Origin: Hydractinia symbiolongicarpus
Lineage: Eukaryota; Cnidaria; Hydrozoa; Anthoathecata; Hydractiniidae
Direction of reading: 5' to 3'
DNA: 64,000 bases
NCBI RefSeq assembly: GCF_029227915.1
Contig: NC_079883.1
Coordinates: 12,712,001 to 12,776,000 of the forward strand
A program made the translations under genes and the position numbers. The first letter of the stretch is position 1. Every line of letters starts with the position of its first letter. Shown piece after piece: positions 32,536-45,177 of the stretch. Below the pieces are notes generated by a model, which ran no database searches, had not been told where the DNA came from, and worked only from the letters and a program-made list of their open reading frames with translations.

Positions 32536-33903
32536 TTCTAAATAATTCCTATGGTTTTCCTCAAAAGTTTAATCAAAATATAAAAGATGAGAGGTGAACG
32601 ACAAAATCAAAGTTTGCAGAATTTAATTATTTTGGTATATATATGTCTATTGATATATGCCCTTTATAACAATATTTCAATCCAAAATGTGAAAAAGAAA
32701 AACAGTTTGCAACAAAATCAGTTATTCTGATGATATTGCATACACTTTTTCTCCACAAAAGTGTAAAAAAAGAATGGTTGTAGGAAATACTTCTGATTCA
32801 ACAAAAATCAGTATTTGCATCTTGTACTCATTAAATATTACCCAAAATTTCAAAAAACTGTGATTTGGAACGCATCAAATTTATAAATAGAAAGGGATTA
32901 GTCATTTCGGTATGTTGTACAGAGTCCTGCCCGGTAAGAATTTATACAAAATATAAAAAAAAGTTTTTTCGGTGTTGTACTCCCTCAAAAAAGTTGAAAC
33001 TTTTCTTAATTGAGACAAAATGCCATAAACAAAAACATTTTAGTCAGAACATCTAGAACAACAAAAATCACTACACTTAAGGTACCAGAATTACTGCATG
33101 TAAAATAAAAATCGTTTCGTCATATTGCATGTAACCGATGTATATAAGTTTAGTTACACAAAATGTGAAAAATACATAATTTGCATACACAAATTGTGAA
33201 AAATACATTATTTGCTTAAAAACAGTCCTTAAACTCTTCTTAAATATTATGTAATACTTTTTTAAAAGTTGTTGTGACTTGTTAAAATGCTTAAAAAAAA
33301 GACTTAAAATGTCAATTAAAATAAGTTACAGTCACATTCTTAGCAAAGACCACTAAGATTAGCTTACATGTAAAAAGCAACATAAAACTGAAGCTAACAT
33401 AAGGTAGCTACAGCAGCTAATAGCTGGTCACTTAAATATAAACTGGAGACTTAGCTAGGTATAAAGAACATGGCTACATATTTATAAATTCCTAGCTACC
33501 TAGCTAGTTGTTGTTGGTGTGGTTGATGCTAGCTAACAAACATGTCTCGCATCAATAATATCATCAAAACTTTAAAAAACATAAACAAACCTTACAGAAA
33601 CCTTTCTATACTTCATTTATATACCATGCCCCTTTTTAAATGCTTTTGTAAAGATTTATTTTGAAGGCAAGAGAAGACAAATGCTTAAAAAGGACAGCCA
33701 TCTTTTTTGCAAACACAATTTCCGTTACTTTGTGCTAAAACTTCATTTAACAAACCACACAAAACTCGCGGCTTTTCACGACAAAGAAGACATATTTTTT
33801 TCGGCAACATCAAAGATTTTTTTCGGCAACATCAAAGGAAAATGACGATATCAACTTTGCCTGTCACAGACAGACGGACACACTTAGCGTATTATTATAT
33901 TGA

Positions 33904-35322
33904 CTAGCCGGGAAACTAGTCGAAACGCCGGGTTAAGGTGTGATCCGGCATTGAACACTCTGTGGAGCGCTTAATAAGAGCCGTATACTGTCCCACACGA
34001 TCAGGTGGAGAGCTTTTTAGTACAGGTATACAGTATGTCGTTAATCATTTGAAGCGCATACACCATTATAGTGTGCGACTGTAACATATTTTTCAAAAAA
34101 TAACTTTCCCGCAACGATAACTGATATAAAAACAGAGTTTACAAAGTGTTGTTACTCCATCATAGCAAAAACAATCGTCAATTTTATTTCATTTTGCAGA
34201 ATAACTTTTTGTGCAAGTTAAAAAATTAATCGTGACACTGGGCTGAGCGCTTAGTACAGTTAAACCGTGTTGCACAGCGTATAGGAATAATACCCTTTTG
34301 AAAAAAACTTTCTCGCAGACACAGGGCTAAGCGGTTAGTCCAGGCGTGATTCCCAAGAAAGTTTAAAAATTAATTTTCACAGTGGTGGGCTGACCTTAGT
34401 ATATACAGGTAAACGGTGTTGCACATGCCCATAGGCGTAACAGCCTTTTACAAAAAACAGTCTGTTTTTAACACTGGGCTAACCGCTTAGTACAGTTAAA
34501 CACAGTTGAACAGGCGCATAAGGCGTACTACCCTTTTCCAAAAATGTTCATTGCAACTTCGGTTTAAATAAAAACACAGGGAACAGCCTGTCGTTACTCG
34601 TCCAGCCAAAACAATCGCTCAGCCATTTCATTTGCAGAAAAAGTTTGCAGAAAAATTATAAAATATGTAGCTATACCTAGCTAGCTAACTGCATTTAGCA
34701 TAAAAATTATGTATTGCTTAAGAATATTGTTGTAGCCAAACTGCATTTTTATACTTTCACTTTTTAAGGAGCTAGCTAAATAGCCACAGCCTCAGCATAA
34801 AAATAAATGTTGGCTAGGATAAAAAGCTCTTATACCAAACAGAATAGAAATAAGTGAGGCTCTAGCTAGCTAGTAGCTATAGCTAGCTAATCTTCGTTCC
34901 TAGCCAAACATCCTAAAACTGGTGCGTTTAAGATCTGTACGTGGCTAAAAAACGTGACAACATATTTATCCTAACATTGAAAACAAACAGAAAACAAATA
35001 TTACAAATATATAAGGCTTTTAGAAGATAAAAAAGTCAAACAGGCCTACAAACCTCACACACTGACCACAAACACGACCATTATCAAAATGGCCTTCGTT
35101 CCGCGAAAAACTTGGATTCTTTCTGGTCGCGAAAATCTTGTTGTTTTTTTTAAAGAATCAGGCGTTGTGAATGGTATTCTACGCGCGAGCGGTCAAAACA
35201 AAGTCGGTAAAAATATATCGCATTTGGTATCGGCGCGTAATTTACAAAATTTCGTGTTTCCGTTACGGGACGCGGCTTTCGCGGACACACAGACAGACGG
35301 AATACCGCTATTATTAAAGAGA
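33904..35322 (-). mobile_element. Non-autonomous Helitron (reverse strand), 1.4 kb copy
   Basis: A reverse-strand copy of 9368-10781. The 3' CTAG is at 33904-33907, but the hairpin there is damaged by a small rearrangement (CTAGTCG inside the stem). The 5' end, TCTCTTTAATAATAGC on the reverse strand, is at 35322. Confidence 0.8.
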
Positions 35323-35672
35323 CTAGTCGTTGCCCGTGGAAAAATCCACGGGTTCGCCCGTCCTTTATATTTACCCGTCGCAACAAAGTGGATAAAAGTA
35401 TATCGCATTTGATATTCGTGTTTCCGTAACATCATTTTCTAACTCAGCGGGGGGTCCGCGCAGAGACAGACAGACGGAATACGGCTATTATAATAGAGAC
35501 TAGTCGTTGCCCGTGGAAAAATCCACGGGTTCGCCCGTCCTTTAAATTTACCCGTCGCAACAAAGCGGATAAAAATATATCGCATTTGATATTCGTGTTT
35601 CCGTAACATCATTTTCTAACTCAGCGGGGGGTCCGCGCAGAGACAGACAAAATACGGCTATTATTAAAGAGA
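35323..35672 (-). mobile_element. Two tandem short Helitrons (35323-35499 and 35500-35672)
   Basis: Both have CTAG, a short spacer and the CCCGTGGAAAAATCCACGGG hairpin at their 3' ends. Both have TCTCTWTAATAATAGCCG at their 5' ends on the reverse strand. They are nearly identical to each other and to 10962-11137 and 12836-13180. Confidence 0.8.
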
Positions 35673-37333
35673 CTAGTCGATAGCCCGTGGAAAAATCCAC
35701 GGGTGCGCCCATCCTTTTTATACCACTTAAGCTTACCCCGGTGTCGAAACGCCGGGGTAAGCCAAAGTCAAGGTGCGATCTGACGTTTAACACTCTGTGG
35801 AGCTCTTAATAAGAGCCGTAAACTGTGCCACACGATCAGGTGGAGCGCTTTAGTACAGGTATACAGTATTTCGTAAATTAAGTACACCATTATAGTCTTG
35901 CGACTGTAACATATTTTTCAAAAAATATTCCCTGCAACGATAGCTGAAATAAAAACACAGTTTACAAACAACAGTCGGGACCCCATCATAGCAAAAACAA
36001 TCAGTCAATATTATTTTATTTTGCGGAATAAATGTTTGTGAAAGGTAAAGAATTTATCGTGACACTGGGCTAAGCGCTTACCACAGTTAAACCGTGTTGC
36101 ACAGGCATATAGGAATAATACGCCTTTGGAAAAAACCTTCTCACAGACTCTGTTTAAAAAAACACAACAGGGCTGTGCGGTTAGTCCAGGTAAACATTGT
36201 TGCACATCCGTACAGGTGTGATTACCGAGAAAGTTTGAAAATGAATTGTCACATTGGGTTGACCCCTTAGTACAGGTAAACCACGTTGTAAATGCGCATG
36301 GGCTTAACAGCCTTTACCAAAAACAACAGTCTGTTGTTAACACTGGGCTAACTGCTTAGTTAAACAGAGTTGAACAGGCGTATAGGCGTAATACCCCTTT
36401 CCAAAAAAACTTCATTGCAACTTCGGTTTTAATGAAAACACTGGGAACAGCTCATTACCGGTTCAGCTAAAATAATCTGTCAGTCATTTTATTTGCACAA
36501 AAAGTTTTCAGGAAAAAATAACTTAGCTAACTGCATTTATAGCATAACACTTATTGTTTAACAATATTGTTGTAGCCAAACTGCATTTTTATACTCTTAC
36601 TTCTAGCCAAAGATAGGAGCTAGCTAAATGGCTACAGTCTCAACACAAAAATAAATGGTGGAATAAGTAAGGTTCTAGCTAGCTAGCTAGCCTCAATCTT
36701 CGTTTCCTAGCCAAAAATCCTAAAACTGGTGCGTTTAAGATCTGTACGTGACTAAAAACATGACAATATATTTATCTTAACATTTTAGAACATACAAAAA
36801 ACCAATATTACGAAAATAAAAAGCTTATAGAAGACACAAAGGTGAAACAGACTTACAAACAGCACTGAACTGACCTTCTTCTAAAAACTAAAATGGCCAT
36901 CATGTTTCTTCGTTGGCATGTCTAGGCCGCGAAAGTCTTGATTGGTTTTCAAAGAATCAGGCGTTTTGATTGGTAAACACGTGCGAGCGGTCAAAACAAA
37001 GTCAGTTAAACTGTCAGTAAAACCATCCTATTTGTTTTCGGTGGCTCCTGAGCGGAATCGGCGATAAAGGTCACGGGGGTAAATTATTATTAAAAAAGGC
37101 GCTTTTAAATAATGAATTTATTTTAATCACCTAATTTGTTTTTTAAATTAGAAGATTATCAATTAAATTAATTAAATTATGTAAGGAAATAAATTAATTT
37201 TTTGGGTTTAGTTCAATTAATTATAAAGTTTTCTATTAAACAACCCCCTGTTTTCTAAAAATTCGCGGAAGATCAAAGGAATATCGGTAACCCTTTTGAA
37301 CAGACAGACAGACGACGGCTATTATTATAGAGA
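35673..37333 (-). mobile_element. Outermost Helitron (reverse strand), 1.66 kb
   Basis: The 3' CTAG is at 35673-35676 with its hairpin. The 5' end TCTCTATAATAATAGCCG is at 37333 on the reverse strand, preceded there by A, the expected host base. An internal CCCCGGCGTTTCGACACCGGGG hairpin near 35735, without CTAG, marks an older join, so the element is a mosaic. Confidence 0.75.
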
Positions 37334-37385
37334 TAATATAACAGATATATAAGAAATAAAAGATAACCATTTCTACGATTTTTAG

Positions 37386-37930
37386 GATTGATATCACTCT
37401 CAAAAGTCTTGAAAAGAAGCATAACATTCTTGCACGTTGGACCGTTAGCACTCCTGAATACCCATTCGAACATAAAAACGCCTTGAAATTATCACAAGAT
37501 GAAGCCATATGCCAACTATACCACGGTGTATCAGAACAAATGATGTTGTTAGTATTAGAAAAGCGTTTCGGAGATACGAATGAAATATTCAATTGTCGTT
37601 AGTTCGCATTACCATAATTTGATGACTTATTACTGACTTAACCTTCCATTGGTAATCGTTCAAATTTGATACGAGGTTCTTTTTAAAAAACTTAACCTTC
37701 TTAATCTAAGTTTATTACGGCGTAAATGCTCTTACTATAATCAAACTATTTGGGTTTCTCTCTTAGATGGATCTGCAATTGCTAATCGTCTCAGCGCCCA
37801 GATAAATAAAGTGTGTAGAGAAGTAAAGAATCAGCTGGACGGATTAAATGACACTCGGAAGGAGTTACACGAGAGCTATTCTTACCTCAATACAGTGAAA
37901 TATTGGATCAAGCTAGGGCCCGACCTCTAA
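37386..37930 (+). CDS. Two terminal exons of an unrecognised gene, possibly KDZ-transposase-like
   Basis: Exon 37386-37597 follows GATTTTTAG and ends before GTTAGT. Exon 37767-37930 follows CTCTTAG and ends with TAA at 37928-37930. The phases (1 then 2) match and create a His codon at the junction. AATAAA at 38013 fits the poly(A) signal. The encoded 124 residues include KKHNILARWTVSTPEYPF, a helical EQMMLLVLEKRF and ANRLSAQINKVCREVKNQL, ending KYWIKLGPDL. The RW-x-tyrosine segment and the following long helices loosely recall the region before the C-terminus of KDZ (Kyakuja-Dileera-Zisupton) transposases, but this is a weak impression. Upstream exons are not found. The Helitron array ends only 52 bp before the first exon, so the array sits in an intron or has cut the gene. 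Confidence 0.45.
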
Positions 37931-40589
37931 CGGCGAAAACTTGTACATATATTTTATTTTCGGACGGTCTCTATCTATCATATATCCAGAGCTCGGGTAA
38001 TTTACCCTTGCCAATAAAAATAATAAAAAAAAAGATCAAGTGTAGTATCTGTTCTTATCAGTTTAATATCTGGTAGGCCATTCCCTGAATGGTCAGTATA
38101 TTAATCTGATTTTTGGCCTTGAGTCATGGAGGTGGATTCATTCACGCCGTGACCAAAAATGTTCAATTACTTCTACAATGGTTATTTTTATTATTCAGGA
38201 AATACTTTCGTCATTTGGATATCCGCAGGAATTTCCTTATGTTAGATAGTTAGTGTAAGCAACCCACATCTGGCATTTTAACACAGCTCATCCCTTGACG
38301 ACCCACCCAAAAGACACATATATCGTTTATATAATAACATGCACAAATAATTAACATGTTTAACAAAAAGGTGAGATTCTATCTTCGATTAATGTTTGAT
38401 TTCTACAGCTCTTGGCAAAAGCCAACCTTGTTCAAGTAACGCAACTTGACGTTAAGACATCATTTAAATATCACGTATGTAACTTACGGACCTGGAAACC
38501 AATTTTACCTGTCGATTTTAATCCTTATTTTCCATGGTAATCTAAGTCAGCAAAATACACCGATATTAGTGGATAAAGTCCATTTAAACCATACCAAAAT
38601 ATACAAATATAATATAATCATACAACAGAATGTCTTATTAGTAGTACAGATCCAATTAGAATATGGCGAATTCCATTAAAATTAATTAATAATTTGCATA
38701 CACAGATAAAATTATAAAAATGTCTGGTCTGCAAAATAGACTTTTGGATGGACACTCGGTCTTGAGTACTTTAACATATGTCCATTCTTTTTGCCCATAA
38801 CTGCTACGAAACGGTGTAAAAAATGTTTGAAATGATAATGTATTTTTAATGTTAAAATGTTTTATCACGATGGAGCTATAATTGTTGTATAGACATAGAG
38901 ATATAGAGACAGACGTAGAGATATAAAAACTGCATTTGTATTTTCAATTTAATATTTAAAAAAAATTTACTGAATTTCATGTTTGTATCACCAGGAATAA
39001 CTAAGCTATTAAATCTTGCATTCGCAAGTGTGGGCCTTATTTTCATAATTGCATATCATTATTTCGAAAACTTGATAAACAAATAAGATTTTCTGCCTCG
39101 CTTCGTTAGATTTAAGATAACGCAAATGGCTTGAAACTTATTTGTACCGCCCTTATTCATTTGTTGACAAAAACTGGATGAGCTAATAACATTTTCTGTT
39201 TTGGTGATTGTATTTATGAAACAACATTGTCATTCGTTTATTTGAAAAACCTCGATAAACAACATTTTCTGTCTTGACTCGTTATGTTAACAAAAGACAT
39301 GAATGAAAGTAAAACCTTATTCATAATTGGATAAACAAGTTCATTTCTCATCCTTTAGGCTCGTTATGGTCACACTTGAAAAATTGAATAACGATAAAAA
39401 GTTCTTATTTGCTACTCGCAATTTTATACGTGCGCTGATTTGCGGAAGCATTGTTAAATAGCGTAGAATGGATTTGGATAGAAGTAAGGAAAATGACTGC
39501 CGCAAACACGTTGTATGAAAAGGTATCTCAGGACTTTGTTAGAATTATTTCTAATGCGCATTTTTGGGCAATAAAATTAAATTAATACCCCGTAGTTTGT
39601 GTTATCAAAATAGCTGCGGCAGCCCCGCAGAGTAATAAATTATGCTGACAAGTAAAGCTATGATTTTTCTCGGGAGTTTTCGATTATTAAAATTAAATTC
39701 TTGACTATCAAATTTCTATTATTGCTGCCATATTGAACTGTAACCGATACGTGTAAGTATTATCAAAATAATAAATAAATAACTGATTTGGCCATATATA
39801 CTTTGTAACAATGAGAACATCACTTTCTTTTTTGCCGTTTAATTTGATCATGATATTAACGAATGTGGAAATACTTGAAAAAGCGTTCTCTGAATATTTT
39901 GGCATGGCGTCTAAACTTTTATAAATATGGCGATGTAAAGTTTATTTATTATTTCATTATTATAACTTGTTTGTGGAAAAATTTGCCCTTAATACATAGG
40001 GAGCTTATCTTAAGTTTTTAAAACACACTTCTAAGTTTCGTTGTTGTTACGTGTTGAATCGAACTAGATAGAGCTATTATAGAAATATATATAAAAGGCT
40101 GAACGAATGTATTTTCTACTTTATATCCTTTCTGTTATTCCTATTAAAATTTGAGAAATAGTTAACTCCGAGGCGAGAATTTCAGAGTGCGACCCTATCA
40201 TATTTATATATGTTGGGAAGGTTAAAAAAAATACGATTTCTACCTACCAAAAACTCTCTCACTGTTGTAATATTGACTGTCACAAATTGATTGACTAGAT
40301 AAATCTATTAATCTAGGAAAAATTCGCATTGTAAAAATATGCAAATATTTATTCGACGTGCGATGTTAAATGGAAAATTGCCAAATTCACTGTGAACGAA
40401 ATTGCACAGAAAAAAGGAGTTGTTTAATTTTGACATTTATGAGATGATAGGCTTCAAATAATGCGAACAACTTTTCGAATCACACATTTTTTTTCATACA
40501 CATCTTTTAACACAAGTGAAATACTTTTCGCCGGAATTGTGGATTTTAATTTAATATAACATATTATTTTTAAAAATTTTTTTTTCCAG

Positions 40590-40649
40590 TACAGAAGCTT
40601 CAAACTTTCAAAATCATCAAAGGCGCAACGAACATTACTTGCAGAATCC
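40590..40649 (+). other. Isolated candidate exon, 20 codons
   Basis: A strong acceptor (pyrimidine-rich tract then TTCCAG) and a strong donor (GTAAGTATT) bound an open 60-nt segment with phase 0/0. It encodes a basic, serine-rich peptide starting YRSFKLSKSSKAQR. No partner exon is identified, so it may be chance or part of an unannotated gene. Confidence 0.25.
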
Positions 40650-41996
40650 GTAAGTATTCGCAAAATTCTCAAAAATTACTTCCATTAGACTTAACTAAAA
40701 ACAAGCAAGTGTAATCGCAGAAAAATCTCAAAATTATTGGACACATTCCAATCTCCACGTGTTTAGTTTACACGTTCGCCATTGTGTGTAATACGTAATC
40801 TCTATGACAACAAGACTATGCTTTAGAGGCTGTCCAACACCGTTGTTAGTGGAGACATGTTGTTTAATGTTTGTGTGTCAACAATTACATTCACAAATAC
40901 GCCATCACACTAATCTCACTAAAGAAAAAGAGCCCTGGCAATGAGGTTGCTATCTCACCTGATTGTCAGAAGTATACGAATCAGTTTTTGTACGACATGC
41001 GAGACAAACAAGAGCGAATTAAAATTTGATTGCTAGATTACTTCTCAAGTACCAAACATATATATGTAAATATAGACTAGTTATAGAATGTTAAAAAAAG
41101 GCGAGAAAAGTGAACAATATTTAAACAATTAAACAAACAAACAAACAAACAAATATACATTACTTTTATTTGAAAATGTTCGCTGAACAATGTCGAAATG
41201 TACGTTTAATGAAAAATTAGCCTTTTTGACACTTGTATGTATCATTAAAAACTCAAGAACGAAATGAATCTAACAGAATCGAAAAATTGGGATTTTAAAT
41301 CTGTTTTGATCGCTAAAAGGTGCCGTTGATATAATAATTAAACCATAAAGAATCATCTTTATACTACAAAATATTTTATTGCAAAAAATTATGCTTCTTA
41401 CTGTGATGTCTACTACATTTCCTTAAATTGTACTTTTTGAAGCCTTATAATTCTAAGCGATTCAACAGGATTGGTAATGATTGTCGAAAGGATGGACCAG
41501 TACATTTTCCTAGGAGAATAGGGGTATTCTCCAAGCTTTAAATAAGGCTTAAATTATCCAATAGGATAAAAGTTGAAGATTTGAATTGTAACCAATACAC
41601 TTAAATTCTACTAAGTTACGTGGCCTTTTTTACCCAAATACTAATATATTATTACGGTTCAAATACTACTTAATCGACAACTGACTATGAACATGATCCT
41701 ACCTCCATCTCAGCTACTGCACCCATTTTTATACTTTTCAGAGATCTCTCGTGATTAAGAAAGTGAAGTTTATACTTAGGGATGACGCTTAGCCTAATTA
41801 AAAATTACAAATTTAATAGCTTCCTAAAAAAAATATTTTAAACGGTATTGTCAATACCTAAGGGCTTCCTGTAAACTATCTAGTACGCATTATTATTTCC
41901 TGAACATTTGTTATTTTATAATAACGGCCACTCATTTCCTTTCGTGAATTTTTAATTTCAGTTTTTCAGTTTAATAAAGAGGTTGAATTTAAAAAA

Positions 41997-42297
41997 TCTC
42001 GTTGTCTGCCTGTCTGTAAGGTAAAGTATACCGCAGATTCATTTAAAAACCGAGATTCATAATTTAGTTGCACCTAAGTAATAACATCCGTCTAAGTAGT
42101 TTTATGACTTCCTGCTGATAGAAATCTCGATCCAAGGACCTATCTTTTCTTTTTATTTGACGGTGAGATGCAGCGCTGTCCGCAGCGCCAGACAGAAACC
42201 CCTGAGGACGTGGTTGTGCCAACAGGTGAACGATAATTCACAATAATGCAAGTACGATTGGCAATTTCCCGCGGAATTCCGACGGGCCAATGACTAG
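41997..42297 (+). mobile_element. Small Helitron candidate, 301 bp
   Basis: The 3' end is clear: a GC-rich CCCGCGGAATTCCGACGGG hairpin, the spacer CCAATGA and CTAG at 42294-42297, followed by T. The proposed 5' end, TCTCGTTGTCTGCCTGTCTG at 41997, is preceded by A and echoes the TCTGTCTGTC of the larger family. The body includes a GC-rich segment (42170-42230). The 5' boundary is inferred. Confidence 0.5.
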
Positions 42298-45177
42298 TTT
42301 ATAGTAATTGCTGTAGGCGTATAATAGAACTTCGTCCCCAGGATTTCTCTCACGATTTTTAGTATAAGATGCTGAGGTCTGAATGTACACGACGTTTAGC
42401 ATTGATTCTAAGTGTCTAACTCTTTTAAGTAATCTAAAATGTTTCTTCTTTATTTCTTGAATTTTTACCATAATACACACAAAGAAATCGAATCACTACG
42501 TTTTTAAAAGTTTTCCGTTCACCACCTTTATTTTTGTAGTTATCACTTTTGTACGAGACACACATGTACAATTAAAATTCTCCTCAATTTACATCTTTCG
42601 AGATTCCGCCATTATTGAAAATATTATTTCTGGCCAAGAAAGTGGCGAAAGAAGATGAACAAGTAGCTATTTTAACGGGAGCTTAAGTCTCTATCGCAGT
42701 TAATCTTTCATGATTTCTATTCTTTTCAAAAACCCGTTTTTTTACTTTCTGTTCTTGTTTATTTAAACATTCAATTTTTGAAATGACCGATGGAAATTTT
42801 CAGCCAAGCTGAACTTCTTGACTGGTTAAACGGGCTGAATCTTCCCGTGTAATCAGGCCCTTATAGTATATACCGCATTTAATACCATAACAGAAAGGCG
42901 GTCGTGCACGAGTATTTTTTGATAAAACGGACGGACATACGCCTAACGTTCAACGTCCAAAGCTCCTTTGGAAATTATTTTATGAATATTTTTGTTGACG
43001 TTTCTGCTGACTAAACACGAAAATAGAGCTGTTAACTATGCGATTACCTTGTCGGCAAAGGCCTTCTGCCAACGCTGAAACTACAGGTGACTAGAAATCA
43101 AGCCTAGAAATAACATGACATCGGTTAGCCAGGAGACCCGGCCTAATGTTTCCTCTTCTTTTGATACTGACCGCGCTTGTTGATTAGTTAATTTTATTCT
43201 TCTTTGCTCACGTAGTTAACATCGGGAAATCCTTTGTTTTGAGCGCAAATGGCCTCACTCACCCGAACAAATATAATTAATTCTTGTAATTTTAAGAAGG
43301 TAACTTGACCATGCCAACTTTATGCTTATTCATTGATTGCAATTCGGGGTTTGCTATAAGGTGGATTTGAATATTAAGGATTTGCTCTGACGTCTAAGCT
43401 TTTGTTTAAGAGAAACTGATTTTGACAACCTCGAAGAAAGCTTAGTTTACTAGGATAAATGTCCGTAAGAAAAGATTCGGCGTGGTTAAAAGAAGGAAAA
43501 GTTTTTGATTGTGTCAGCAGATTTGTTGGATTACGTGCCAGTCTACACGAAGCTACGCATGCAGTAATTTCAAAAAAGAATTAACTGGGGGAGAGCTTTT
43601 GTTTTTCGCTCTTAAGTGTTGATTTAAATCATGAAATTCTGTCCGAAACACGTTCAAGGAAGATTAAACTCATAATCAATTCCAACCTCCTCTCCAGGCC
43701 AAAAAAATTGTTGGCCGCCCTGTAAACGTTAGGGCTGTATAACTAGTAGGCAACAAACTCTGGGAAAAACATGAGAATTACCATTAAAAGATATCCTAGT
43801 GTTGACAACGTTTAAATATGAATTAACTACTGAGAATAATTTGATAAATATGTTTTCACTCATTCATAATTTTACGCACAATCTGCTGGACATGCATACT
43901 AAGTCAAGAAAATAGAAATTGTTCGCATCGACGCTGTTCACTCTGCATGGTTGTCTACTTTGCACGAATTCTTTTTACCTATTTTCCCTGTTTCTAATCA
44001 CTAGTAACAAGGTTGCAAATGATGCTCTGGAAACGTGGTTGCTAATAAAGTCATACGAGGTCAGGTTATGAAAATATTTTAAATTTTTAAAACTCGGAAC
44101 TTTGACAAGTAGCTTGTTTTTCCAAATATTAGACACTTGTTAACAGTAGACTATACTAAATATGTATGTTGTGGTAGACATGGTAGAAAGAAGGAGTGGT
44201 GTTGCAAACAAGTGTGGATTATAGATTCTCTTTTCCTCTTTGCATTTCCTGACTTTAGCATGTCTTTTGTAAAAAAGTTAATCCAGGCTCGTTCTAGGAC
44301 GAGATTTTCATATTACGAGAAGTTTTACCTTAATAAATAAATTGCCGATTACCCGCGCTTTGTTAAAGCCTACTCTATAATAAAACAGGTTGGCTGATAG
44401 GAAATAAAATGAGAAGCGCGTCTTCGAAATTCCTAGGAAACGCTTTCAGTTTGATTTTGAAAAAGATTAACTCCCAGTGTCGCACTTATGCTGTTAGAAT
44501 GTTGATTCATATCCAAAGAAAAAGAAACATTCGGAAGAGAAGTGTTTTTTTTACTGTTGTATTCACAAAAGTGCCTATGAGGAAAATTCATATAACACCT
44601 GAAAACGGAACAGTAGGTTCGTTACCATGTTACTTTTAACTCTCCTCCTTCCTCTCTCCCTCATTGGGGTGAATCTTAATATAAAAAAAATGATTTTACG
44701 ACAGTGCAGCATTTCAGCCAACGCTCGATTTAAAATGTCCTGGGTACGAGGTTATTATCCGGAAGTAAAATTGATACACAACATTGTGATATCTTGCTTC
44801 ATGTGTAAATACAAACAAAAACAAACCGCAATATTTGACGTGTTTTTACACCGTACTGTTTTTACTGAATTATTTTACGTCCGTGCCTATACAAAAGTAA
44901 GAAGCTTCGTTATAAAATAAACATAACTGATGCGTGACGACTATAAATACACGGCTGACGATTTTTTTTCAATGGCCTTAGTACAAGCTTGCTTGAATGA
45001 AACAAATAACCGTGGTGCTAATTATCGTTGTATGTCATTGTTTCGTTGTAGCTAAAGAATGCTACATTTTAATGACTTGTATAATTAAATTCTCAATGAG
45101 CTAACACATGAGAATTTTAGTTTAAATCAACAGTTTGTCGTTAAACAAATCAAAGAATTCATTCATTACAAGCGAAC

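Larger units (their letters stand above)
27014..33903 (-). mobile_element. Helitron (reverse strand) interrupted by another Helitron
   Basis: The 3' CTAG is at 27014-27017 with its hairpin. The reverse-strand 5' end TCAATATAATAATACGC is at 33903. Removing the insert 28117-32535 leaves about 2.47 kb collinear, on the reverse strand, with 13181-16440. The matching uninterrupted site is at 14529/14530. Confidence 0.75.
37931..45177. other. AT-rich stretch with no confident gene
   Basis: No convincing protein-coding gene. I note one splice-bounded candidate exon (40590-40649), a probable small Helitron (41997-42297), an (AAAC)n tract near 41131-41154, and several copies of an 18-20 base motif. 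Short frames at 42238-42480, 44137-44340 and 44409-44639 have no recognisable features. Confidence 0.5.

Noticed and set aside
8322-37333. Repeats considered as a CRISPR array or centromeric satellite
   Set aside because: Units vary from 172 bp to several kb, have Helitron ends and no regular spacers, and the host genes are eukaryotic.
42238-42480. 80-codon reverse-strand frame with a basic N-terminus
   Set aside because: It runs into the 3' end of the small Helitron and has no splice or domain support.
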